Below, one piece after another: positions 9,801 through 14,930 of a stretch of DNA of 19,684 nucleotides (the stretch's first letter is position 1; each line of letters begins with the position of its first letter). Under the pieces are notes generated by a model. The model was not told the DNA's origin and did no database searches. It saw only the letters and a program-made list of their open reading frames with translations. Location: contig JACQMU010000148.1 of the NCBI GenBank assembly GCA_016203425.1, positions 1-19,684 of the forward strand. The letters are read 5' to 3'. This stretch comes from Candidatus Woesearchaeota archaeon. GTDB taxonomy: Archaea > Nanobdellota > Nanobdellia > Woesearchaeales > ARS49. A program made the translations under genes and the position numbers.

Positions 9801-12048
9801 TAGAGATGTTTGTGGAAAAAATACTATCAATCAATCATTAGGCAGAACTTCTTTGTTGATGCCGAACAATTCAAGATTTGACTTGCAAATTGATTTTGAG
9901 AATCAACCATTGCTTAACATCACTCCATTCGTGCTCAACAATAGCAACAGTATTCCTCTAATTAACACATCAATTGATTACAATAAGCGTGTTAATGAAA
10001 CTGCTCCTCCGAGTGGTTATAAGCGTGTTGATTTCTGGGAGAATAACATTACGAATTTGAAATATGATAATCTCACAATGAGGTATGATTACAACAGTAT
10101 TGAGTTTAGTGTTGAAAGAGAAAACAGATTAAGGTTGTACCGTTGTGATGACTTGCCAACTTGTACGTTAACGAGACAGAGTATTACGCTGGACACTACA
10201 GGAAATATTGTAACCGCGGTCTATCCTGGCAATAATTTGTCGTTGGCAAGATTTATGCTTGTTGAGCCTGCTGTGACTAATGCGAGTGCTTTGCGCGCCC
10301 CGATTGTTGAAGAGTTTAATGTTTCAAGAAAACACCCTGGAATTAATGAGTTGGTCAATATCACCGCAGTTCTTAACTTTACGCTTGGTGTGTTTAACGC
10401 AACTCTAACTGTTAACGGCACTGTTGTTAATGTTCAGAACATTACTACTTTAGTTAACAACGAAAAATTCATTTACAAATTTAATTTCACTCCAGCAAAT
10501 CTCGGTTCATATCCTGTCGTCATTAATGCTGTTGATGAGAATACTTTGGAAACTAATGCTACAAAATCTTTCTTTGTTAACGCAAGAGCTAATGTTACGC
10601 TGACTGGTTCTGGATTTACAACACTAACTTTGCAGGACAGGGAGAATAATGAAACTATTGGCACTGCAACGCCCCCACCTTTGTCTCTTGAAGTAACAAC
10701 TGGGAGGTATAATTTCAGGCTTGAGGATGCAACTGATGGAATTACTGCGCTGATGAGGAATACGAGTGTTACCGGCTCAATGGCTGTTGCCACGCTTACG
10801 GCTGGCTTGGGTGCTACGGTTCAAAACAAGAAAGTGCATGCTGCATTTAAGTTGCCTTCAACTTCTGATTTTGAGTTTGTTGACGTGATTTTTAATTATT
10901 CTTCAATAATTAGCAGTACTGCAAGAGAACAGAATTTGCAATTGTTCAGGTGTAGTGATGCTAACACTGTTACTCTTAATGCTACGCACATTAATTGCAC
11001 GAGTTGGGAGGATACTAACGCTACTGTTGATACTACCGGCATTGTTTTGAGAAAGACTCTTGCTGGCTTGTCGAGTTTTGCTGTTGGTGAAACGCTTTCA
11101 GAGGTTACAGAAACTGTGAGCCAGACAATTGTTAGCAGTGGCGGTGGTGGCATTGCTGCTGCAAAACGGACTGTTGCTGCGCTTTCTTTTGTAGCTCCTC
11201 AACAATCATTAATAATGCATGGCAGGGATGAAATGACTGTTCTCTTCACTGTTAAAAACACTGGCAAAATTACGCTGAATGATATTAAGCTTGACGCGCA
11301 TACTGACACTAAAGACTTAACATTAAGGTTGGAAAGAAATAGTATTGCGTCGCTTGCTCCTGGTGAGTCTGAACAAGTAAGATTGTTTGTGCAGAGCCAT
11401 ACTGATCCTGCTGTTTACGAGATTATTATTACTGCTGCTGCTTCGAATGTTCAGCTTGTGCAGACTGCTAAAGTTTACATTACTCTTGAGGAAATTAGTG
11501 AATTGGTTGGCACTGAGCAGACGATTACAGAAATCAGGACTGCGCAGGATGTGTTGCAGCAGAACCCGCAGTGTTTTGAGCTTGGTGAATTCCTTACGCA
11601 GGCAGAGAATGCTTTGAAGGAGCGTAAGTATGAGAAAGCACGCTCGTTGGCGTCTGCTGCAATTCAGGGTTGTAATGAATTGGTTGCGTATAGTGCTGAG
11701 CTTCAAAATCCTGTTCCAATTATTGATTTGGAAAAATTAAAGCTTTTCTTGATTATTGGAATAACTGTTGTTAGTATTGTTGTTGTTATTGGCGGCTACT
11801 TGCTTGGCATGGGCCATCGTCATAAGGGTGAGCCTCAAAAGTATCATTTGCGGGCTCCTGTTCGCCGTGTTTCTGGTGTTGGCAGGCGTGTTTTGGCTGG
11901 CAAGCTTCCTTGGTCTAAGGGCAGAAAACGCCAGAAGGCAATTGAGTATGAGGAAGAAAAAGTTAGAAAACAACTGTCTGCTAAAAAAGAATTAGGCAGA
12001 GCTCCGGGTGTGCCGTTTTATGCACCGCCTGCGAAAAGAAGGTTTTAA
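3853..12048 (+). CDS. Giant surface protein SP2: subtilisin (S8) protease, twin beta-helix, Ig-like/NEW3 domains, C-terminal membrane anchor
   Basis: This protein has 2731 residues. Residues 1-35 are a signal-like segment (GRRFTIVSILLMVIFLGVL). Residues about 250-375 resemble an I9-type propeptide. The S8 domain (about 395-615) has the triad D403 ('IDTGID'), H438 ('SHGTH') and S593 ('GTSMSAP'), with oxyanion N530 ('ASGND'), so it should be active. Two beta-helix modules follow, each opening with 'CGLINES' and further Cys: C792 to about 1366, carrying Gly/Ser-rich repeats, and C1451 to about 1760. Then come sequon-rich Ig-like domains (about 1765-2400), a NEW3-like domain (about 2438-2546), a helical stalk, a membrane helix (about 2630-2652) and a basic tail ending in AKRRF. 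The C-terminal third is paralogous to SP1. The TTG at 3853 is the annotated start, but the frame is open from 3802 and the best ribosome-binding sequence lies at 3802-3809, so a start near 3817-3823 is possible. An anchored, glycosylated ecto-protease/adhesin is inferred. Confidence 0.93.
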   Translation: MGRRFTIVSILLMVIFLGVLSSFWHGSITSLSFAEEVQTIYSNVTLTETGIVELNIDNANSLRVSGVVNAGTARIYYQDANNSLFLVFDSEQSNVSVFDHACVDTCSLEMSDVKLLVVLRGENASLTLSNITHTFVPVGGDISAIPIPDVRLVDSISLNLSQYFVDSTGLSLDYDVSVPDDVRSVLSDDVLFLSWRKAGVFNAAVFASNRRVNVSTSFLIIAEEKNVVNNTVSVDDRIAEEFLKRKKVPVIILLKNPVKNAFVLQNKKALLEQKKVEVDVVQDAVISELEKSNNVTVAVQDVVFGNSITGAQVVEVVNTTIVNNTFTVNKEYDTVNAIAAEISPEALEVLKNDPNVVAVIYDLMFNISLQDAIPLIKANDAHALVLSNNDSVVGNGQSVCIIDTGIDYNHPAFGGKVIGGIDFVNSDFDAMDDNVNSHGTHIAGIVSAVAPSSMIVPVKVCDSSGGCSASNILSGIDYCVNRSVELNISVISGSLGDGGQYDASNCPDWFDSAFGVADSLGVVSVFASGNDGYLNGVSYPACSPFSISVGATDKSDNIAGFSNRGSRLDVFAPGVVINSTVRGGGYGTLSGTSMSAPFVSGAVALLKQVAKAQQQSLSLNATRQTLKTTGVVVGSWSRIDVLNATLSLIGGNVSNVTNGTSDLVYRYISPPTTPDIEVEFRDVINKTRLEECGRFGKNVAFINSSLCPELNKSAKIIFNRVHFVENISVLRNDVLCPTDVCTNLTIGQRISLSAENATITGIDRVSFNVREFSTYSLNGSSSFSVSTLANACGLINESITLTNNVTAAGGSCFDFNTSNILFDCAGYNITSNPQGVISFNISVVNGAQLSNITIQNCNIQNFSIGINISSASNISLFNNNITNVTNGIWLNNTATSVLENNTANASSGYGLYLTNSSNNTINKGNFLNVYNQFSLYLSSSQNNVVMNTTANTAFNSSGLVLYLSFNNIILNSTGTGGNSSTILSNGIFLNSSSNNSIINSTGISTLSKSGSSSVNGIWLYLSSNNTISGSTGTAGSSKLAGTGIDLRNSSNNKIIDSTGTGGTIVGSGGAGISIRVVSENNQVISSTGNGGSGDNGIFISSNNNTINLSTGNGGNTNSGSNSGQGIFLSSANNNTIISSTGTGGNSGSGTGGSSGNGIRLFSSSNNIIISSTGTGSTTNGGSSAQNTSNGILLQLSSNNTIINSTGNGGSSNSNTPIDTGNGIAIVSGGNNTINSSVGIRGSGGKTSGLLVSSTNNNVLLNNTFQANNDVAAIFVIQSNNINFTNNTLIGTTGLEINRSNQILITNTSFQSTTYSIKAALGSNFSLVDNPRMTNYTFANTPSVTITATGFASVNFFNIINANGTNLSMDVNLTTANRVHVNTSRSPGLNVSANVTISNLGSVGYLVPQVDYTDLGTFVDCLSPTCIKFRGSNGEVVFNVSSFTTYRTAVGCGLINESVTLVKNVNTVLASCFDFNQSNILFNCAGYNITSNPFGVQAFNISVVNSAQLNNITIQNCNIMNFSIGINVSSAVNISLFNNNITNVSDGIWLNNSRENLLQNNTINATTGIALYLSNTSGSLFTNNTFNSTIAVFATTGSNNNNFTNTVLFGNTGFEVNSSANVTITNSVFNTIWSIKTAVGSNISLTDNKRMTNYTFANTPSLTITSTGLASVNFFNIINANGTNLSQDVNLTASNQIHVNTSRRSGLNTTANITLFGVSSPLIYAAFDDINFELCPANVCSVPTINRGNTLFNVSHFTTYQWQNVVINITVPLNNTIVRPSTNITINVSELNGLDFVDKVNVTINNETVLMSDLNNNNWTATFIIRNETPRILNVTALGYNISVGAGRNVTSVVELRLDRSVGEATAPSQILACSNQTYVLNNTEVTLKTIYNLDTLLDNLNFSVKNVSGLVSNLSANTQAIDLSNYQVESNYTFTALEEGQYNITSVISTIANQTFNSSFILVNTRINTTFNVTGANVTTITIRDVCGKNTINQSLGRTSLLMPNNSRFDLQIDFENQPLLNITPFVLNNSNSIPLINTSIDYNKRVNETAPPSGYKRVDFWENNITNLKYDNLTMRYDYNSIEFSVERENRLRLYRCDDLPTCTLTRQSITLDTTGNIVTAVYPGNNLSLARFMLVEPAVTNASALRAPIVEEFNVSRKHPGINELVNITAVLNFTLGVFNATLTVNGTVVNVQNITTLVNNEKFIYKFNFTPANLGSYPVVINAVDENTLETNATKSFFVNARANVTLTGSGFTTLTLQDRENNETIGTATPPPLSLEVTTGRYNFRLEDATDGITALMRNTSVTGSMAVATLTAGLGATVQNKKVHAAFKLPSTSDFEFVDVIFNYSSIISSTAREQNLQLFRCSDANTVTLNATHINCTSWEDTNATVDTTGIVLRKTLAGLSSFAVGETLSEVTETVSQTIVSSGGGGIAAAKRTVAALSFVAPQQSLIMHGRDEMTVLFTVKNTGKITLNDIKLDAHTDTKDLTLRLERNSIASLAPGESEQVRLFVQSHTDPAVYEIIITAAASNVQLVQTAKVYITLEEISELVGTEQTITEIRTAQDVLQQNPQCFELGEFLTQAENALKERKYEKARSLASAAIQGCNELVAYSAELQNPVPIIDLEKLKLFLIIGITVVSIVVVIGGYLLGMGHRHKGEPQKYHLRAPVRRVSGVGRRVLAGKLPWSKGRKRQKAIEYEEEKVRKQLSAKKELGRAPGVPFYAPPAKRRF
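6304..8328 (+). repeat. Duplicated opening of the two beta-helix modules in SP2
   Basis: The stretch 6304-6351 recurs at 8281-8328. The last 30 bases (6322-6351 and 8299-8328, starting TGCGCAGGATACAACATTAC) are identical, although flanking codons differ at many wobble positions. At protein level, similarity runs from the 'CGLINES' Cys motif through the first coils and again at the 'MTNYTFANTPS' region (about 7845-7880 and 8800-8835). It records an internal duplication kept uniform in patches. The span given includes the non-repeated sequence between the copies. Confidence 0.75.
6757..7569 (+). repeat. Tandem 'STG' beta-helix coils with Gly/Ser-rich loops (protein-level repeat)
   Basis: Nine units and a tenth degenerate one follow the plan S-S-N-N-x-I-I-x-S-T-G, then a Gly/Ser/Asn-rich loop, then N-G-I-x-L. 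Unit length varies, roughly 22-37 residues, because the loop differs in size. The strand parts are conserved. The units are diverged at DNA level, so this is a protein-level repeat rather than a DNA satellite. In a right-handed beta-helix such loops would all protrude from one edge of the coil. Confidence 0.75.
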
Positions 12049-12070
12049 GTGTTCCTATTATTCACTTTTT

Positions 12071-12092
12071 GTTCACTTTTATTGAACTTTTT
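12071..12092 (+). terminator. Probable terminator after SP2
   Basis: GTTCA (12071-12075), 7-base loop, TGAAC (12083-12087) and then TTTTTG give a short hairpin with a T-tract. Another T5 tract precedes it in the 49-base spacer between the convergent SP2 gene and the small minus-strand gene. T-tracts alone suffice for archaeal termination. Confidence 0.5.
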
Positions 12093-12097
12093 GTGAT

Positions 12098-12472
12098 TTA
12101 TAGTAACGAAACCACTTGTTTTGTGTCTTCAATCAGTGCTTTTAGCTCTTCACGTGTGTGTTCAACATTGTATCTTGCTTCAGTCACTCTTTCGAGTATT
12201 TTTGCTGTTTTGCGTTTTAAGTATCTGTCAATCTTGCGCCGTGAGAGTTCGTCAGCAAGTTCTTCGTTGGTGAATGCATATCTGAGGTTGAAGTATTGTT
12301 TGAAAAAGTCACGCAAAAGTAAATGTAATTGTACAACAAGTTTTTTTGGGTCTTTTTGTTTTCTTAAGCTGTTCAGCTGTCTTAATGCCTGTGTGCGTAA
12401 TCTTTCTTTTTTTTGTTCAGTAGCACTGGCTGTTTCTTTTGTTGCAAAAAATTGCCTGAATGGATTCCACAT
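12098..12472 (-). CDS. Small helical cytosolic protein resembling the C-terminal domain of BatD/DUF4381-type proteins
   Basis: This 124-residue, highly charged protein has no signal peptide or membrane segment. After a basic N-terminus, residues about 42-124 form an all-helical unit: 'LLLRDFFKQYFNLRYAFTNEELADEL', then a helix ending 'VTEARYN'. This pattern (short helices, 'T..EL...L', a later helix ending near 'arY') recalls the soluble tail of BatD, DUF4381 and DUF4129-type proteins that accompany MoxR and VWA genes in Bat operons. The match is by eye only. Context agrees, since moxR, DUF58 and VWA genes begin 250 bases away on the other strand. The ATG at 12472 lies about 26 bases after a TATA-like element (12493-12503), suggesting a leaderless transcript. 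Position and similarity suggest a cytosolic partner of the MoxR/VWA module. Confidence 0.7.
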   Translation of the reverse strand: MWNPFRQFFATKETASATEQKKERLRTQALRQLNSLRKQKDPKKLVVQLHLLLRDFFKQYFNLRYAFTNEELADELSRRKIDRYLKRKTAKILERVTEARYNVEHTREELKALIEDTKQVVSLL

Positions 12473-12492
12473 AGCATTGAGGTATGAAGATG

Positions 12493-12503
12493 GCTATAAT
12501 AAG
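12493..12503. promoter_or_regulatory. Possible bidirectional TATA element
   Basis: The sequence GCTATAATAAG is AT-rich and nearly symmetrical. On the minus strand it predicts a transcript start at about 12472, the ATG of the small helical gene. On the plus strand it predicts a start at about 12524, two to three bases before the closing helix of the GC-rich structured element. One element could serve both. Confidence 0.45.
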
Positions 12504-12523
12504 TTTTCTTTTGCAATTTCAAA

Positions 12524-12665
12524 CCAGCGCCGACGTGGCGTGCGACGAGACAGGGGTTGCTCCATCCGGGATGTCTCGTAGGGCGTGACGACATCACATA
12601 GTGAGGAGTCACGACCGTCGCACCTGCCACCGTCGGCGTGTGAAACGTTCGCATTTAGACGTTTT
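12524..12665 (+). ncRNA. Candidate structured RNA, three-way junction, unknown family
   Basis: This GC-rich block sits in an otherwise AT-rich spacer. P1 is a 21-pair stem: 12527-12534 with 12632-12639 (one G-U), 12535-12539 with 12626-12630, and 12540-12547 with 12616-12623. Bulges occur on the 3' side only (C12631; C12624 and T12625). P2 pairs 12548-12552 with 12572-12576. P3 pairs CGTGAC (12584-12589) with GTCACG (12608-12613), with an inner TCAC-ATA-GTGA tip. A separate hairpin (AAACGT 12643-12648 with ACGTTT 12659-12664) leads into T-rich sequence and may end the transcript. A TATA-like element lies 26 bases before the P1 strand. I see no SRP, RNase P, 5S or tRNA signature. A palindromic mobile (MITE- or REP-like) element is the main alternative. 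The plus strand is favoured by promoter and terminal hairpin positions only. Confidence 0.55.
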
Positions 12666-12719
12666 ATCACTGTTTATTAATTCATTTTCCAAAAGAAAGG
12701 TTTTTGATTGTAACTACTC

Positions 12720-13901
12720 TTGAATAGCACTAAAAGTTTAATTACTTCTGAATTAGTGTGTGATGAAAAGGGGTGTAGTTTGGATACGCATCATAAGGCT
12801 TCAGCTGTTAAAGTAAAAGGCGAATTGTTGGATGATAAGAAAAGTGCAGGTGCTCTTGCTGAGTCTGCTAAAATATTGTCTAAAATAAAGAGCAGGATTT
12901 TTGCCAAGGAACATCGCCCATTGTTGGCTCCACACCATATTCTTCCGTATAAAGAACGGCTTGATTTGGCAAAAAAAGAAATTCGAAAGCTTATTGTTGG
13001 CCAGGACTATACTGTTGATGCTTTGTTGCGCGCAATGTTGTGTGATGGCCACACGTATCTTATTGCGTTGCCGGGCCTTGCAAAAACAATTTTGATTAGA
13101 ACTCTTGCTGTGGTTAGTGGCTGCCAGTTTAACAGAATTCAGTTTACTGTTGACTTGTTGCCGACTGACATTACTGGGCTTACAACGTTTGACCGTGAGC
13201 GTAATGTTTTTACTGTGGTTAAGGGCCCTGTTTTTTCTAATTTTGTTATTGCTGATGAGATTAATCGTGCTCCGCCAAAAACACAGTCTGCTCTGTTGGA
13301 AGCTATGCAGGAAATGCTGGTGACTATTGGGCGCGACACGTTTAAGCTGAGGCCTCCTTTTTTTGTGATGGCTACTCAGAATCCTATTGAGAGTGCTGGC
13401 ACTTATCCTTTGCCTGAGGCTCAGATTGACCGTTTTTTGTTTAATGTTGGCATGAGTTATCCTTCTGAGGGCGAGGAAAAAAGCATTCTGCACCAAAACA
13501 TCAGCCTTAAAAAGTTTGAGGAGTTCAAAATTCAGCCTGTGCTTAATGCTGAGCTGATTTTGAAGATGCAGGAGCTTGTGAAGCACATTCATACTAGTGA
13601 CAGTATTGAAAAATATATTGTCCGCATTACTAATGCAACGCGTTATCCTGACAAGTTTGGCCTTAAGCTTGGCCATTATATTGAGTATGGCGGCAGCCCT
13701 CGCGCGTCGATTGGCTTGTTTATTGGCGCAAAAGCTCAGGCGTTTATGCAGGGTATGTCGTACGTGACTCCTCAGCATGTTAAGGATGTTGCGTTTGATG
13801 TTCTCAGGCACAGAATTTTGTTGACGTACGAGGCGCAGGCTGAGAATTTGACAAGTGATGAAATTATTGCTGAGATTTTAGCGCGCGTGCCGGTTCCTTA
13901 A
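12720..13901 (+). CDS. MoxR-family AAA+ ATPase
   Basis: This 393-residue protein has Walker A ALPGLAKT (116-123, Ala where the first Gly usually stands), Walker B plus sensor region 'IADEINRAPPKTQSALLEA' (D179, E180), sensor 1 'MATQNPIE', the 'GTYPLPEAQIDRFLF' arginine-finger region, and sensor 2 'GGSPRAS'. MoxR ATPases act as chaperone-like motors with VWA proteins in metal insertion, envelope assembly or complex remodelling. The next two genes encode exactly those partners. The catalytic core begins near residue 78; the first ~75 residues are a charged extension including C14, C19, H24 and H25. The start is uncertain. TTG at 12720 is the most upstream start codon, GTG at 12756 is an alternative, and neither has a good ribosome binding site. 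A TATA-like TTTATTAA at 12673-12680 lies ahead. The spacer to the next gene is 132 bases. Confidence 0.93.
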   Translation: MNSTKSLITSELVCDEKGCSLDTHHKASAVKVKGELLDDKKSAGALAESAKILSKIKSRIFAKEHRPLLAPHHILPYKERLDLAKKEIRKLIVGQDYTVDALLRAMLCDGHTYLIALPGLAKTILIRTLAVVSGCQFNRIQFTVDLLPTDITGLTTFDRERNVFTVVKGPVFSNFVIADEINRAPPKTQSALLEAMQEMLVTIGRDTFKLRPPFFVMATQNPIESAGTYPLPEAQIDRFLFNVGMSYPSEGEEKSILHQNISLKKFEEFKIQPVLNAELILKMQELVKHIHTSDSIEKYIVRITNATRYPDKFGLKLGHYIEYGGSPRASIGLFIGAKAQAFMQGMSYVTPQHVKDVAFDVLRHRILLTYEAQAENLTSDEIIAEILARVPVP

Positions 13902-13903
13902 AA

Positions 13904-13960
13904 TAAAAATCCCAATCGCCGCAAGCGGCGGGGTATTATAGTTAATAGTTGGGATTTTTA
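13904..13960 (+). terminator. Nested hairpin after moxR (terminator or regulatory fold)
   Basis: TAAAAATCCCAA (13904-13915) pairs perfectly over 12 bases with 13949-13960, which ends in a T5 tract. The loop carries a GC hairpin, CGCCG-CAAG-CGGCG (13917-13930). It begins two bases after the moxR stop codon. A terminator or processing site is the simplest reading, but its arms can also pair with sequences just before the DUF58 start codon. Confidence 0.55.
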
Positions 13961-13999
13961 AAGTTAGGATACCCCACAAAAGAAAACAACGGAGTAAAA

Positions 14000-14025
14000 A
14001 TACCCAATCTCAAGAGACTGGGTAT
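14000..14025 (+). promoter_or_regulatory. Leader hairpin just upstream of the DUF58 gene
   Basis: ATACCCA (14000-14006) pairs with TGGGTAT (14019-14025). After one mismatch the stem continues (TCT/AGA around CAAG). The hairpin ends eight bases before the ATG at 14034. No Shine-Dalgarno is visible, so the fold may control ribosome access. GGGTATCC (14020-14027) could instead pair with GGATACCC at 13967-13974. Confidence 0.5.
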
Positions 14026-14033
14026 CCCAACAA

Positions 14034-14930
14034 ATGACAAAAAAAGCTTTCAAAGTCAGCCTGATTCCTTCTATCCAAAAGCTGGAGATTTATACAAAAG
14101 GCCTTACTACCAGCAAGCTTATTGGCCGTTATCAGAGCAGTTTTCGTGGCAAGGGTTTGGAGTTTGACAGTTATCGTTCGTACATGCCTGATGATGATGC
14201 AAGTCTTATCGACTGGAAGGCTACTGCAAGAAGCGATGATGTTCTTGTAAAAAAATTTATTGAGGAGCGTAATCTTAATGTGTATTTGTTGGTCGACGTT
14301 AGTTCAAGCATGCTTTATGGTTCGTCAGCAACAAAATTGAAAGTGGTTTATGCTGCAGAGCTTGCTGCGTCTTTGTGTTATGCTGTTCTTAAGGCGCAGG
14401 ATAGTGTTGGCTTTGGGTTGTTTAATGACCGCATTCAGCTGTCTTCAACACCTATGCTTGCCCCCCACCAGTTTTACAAATTGTGCAATAGTTTGATGAA
14501 TGCTGAATTGTATGGCGGCCGTTATGATTTGGGGAATTCGTTAGAGGAAGTTTTTGGTTTTTTGCCTGACAGGAGTGTTCTTATTATTATTTCAGATTTT
14601 ATTGGTTTTTCTAAGGGCTGGGAGCAAAAAATTAATATTGCTGGGAAAAAGTTTGAGCTTGTTGGCATTATGGTTCGTGATTTGTATGACAGGACTTTAC
14701 CTCCTGATGAGGTTAACTTGCTTGTTGAGAGCCCTTACACTGATGAACAGGTTTTGATTAATCCAAGTGAGTTGCGTAAAAAGTATGAATTGCATGCTAA
14801 AGACGAGGAAGAATATGTTAATAATGTTTTCAAAAAAAGTGGTGGCGACATGCTGTTGTTGACGACAGATAAGCCTTTTGTTAAGCCTTTGCTGACATTT
14901 TTTAGGCATCGTGAGAGAAGGTGGCGTTGA
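14034..14930 (+). CDS. DUF58 family protein (VWA-like, MoxR partner)
   Basis: This 298-residue, full-length soluble DUF58 protein carries the family signature 'GLEFDSYRSYMPDDD', then 'IDWKATAR', close to the family pattern G-x-E-F-x-x-x-R-x-Y-x-x-x-D-D and I-D-W-x-A-x-A-R. It continues into a von Willebrand A-like fold with the MIDAS motif D88-V-S90-S-S92 ('LLVDVSSSM') and 'LIIISDFIGF' further on. No membrane segment is seen. DUF58 proteins are encoded between MoxR and Bat/VWA proteins and are thought to work with the ATPase on a shared client. The ATG at 14034 lacks a Shine-Dalgarno and follows a hairpin. The TGA overlaps the next start (TGATG), so it is translated in concert with the VWA gene. 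Confidence 0.92.
   Translation: MTKKAFKVSLIPSIQKLEIYTKGLTTSKLIGRYQSSFRGKGLEFDSYRSYMPDDDASLIDWKATARSDDVLVKKFIEERNLNVYLLVDVSSSMLYGSSATKLKVVYAAELAASLCYAVLKAQDSVGFGLFNDRIQLSSTPMLAPHQFYKLCNSLMNAELYGGRYDLGNSLEEVFGFLPDRSVLIIISDFIGFSKGWEQKINIAGKKFELVGIMVRDLYDRTLPPDEVNLLVESPYTDEQVLINPSELRKKYELHAKDEEEYVNNVFKKSGGDMLLLTTDKPFVKPLLTFFRHRERRWR

Noticed and set aside
12069..12581. Plus-strand open frame of 170 codons.
   Set aside because: It is antisense to the small helical gene and runs into the structured element; it has no family match or ribosome binding site.
12382..12654. Minus-strand open frame of 90 codons over the GC-rich block.
   Set aside because: It overlaps the Bat-like gene in another frame and gives a low-quality translation. 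The GC-rich block is better explained by its base-pairing.
12524..12665. tRNA, 5S rRNA, SRP RNA or RNase P RNA.
   Set aside because: No GTTCRA T-loop, no 5S loop motifs, no SRP GGAAG-type domain and no RNase P conserved regions could be found on either strand.
12801..13811. Minus-strand open frame of 336 codons.
   Set aside because: It is antisense to the MoxR core, rich in Asn, Lys, Arg and His with no domain, and a by-product of the codon use of moxR.
13949..14167. Plus-strand open frame with two similar 'LG(Y/I)PT' stretches.
   Set aside because: The likeness comes from imperfect direct repeats in the spacer (about 13967-13990 and 14021-14044). The frame then overlaps the start of the DUF58 gene.
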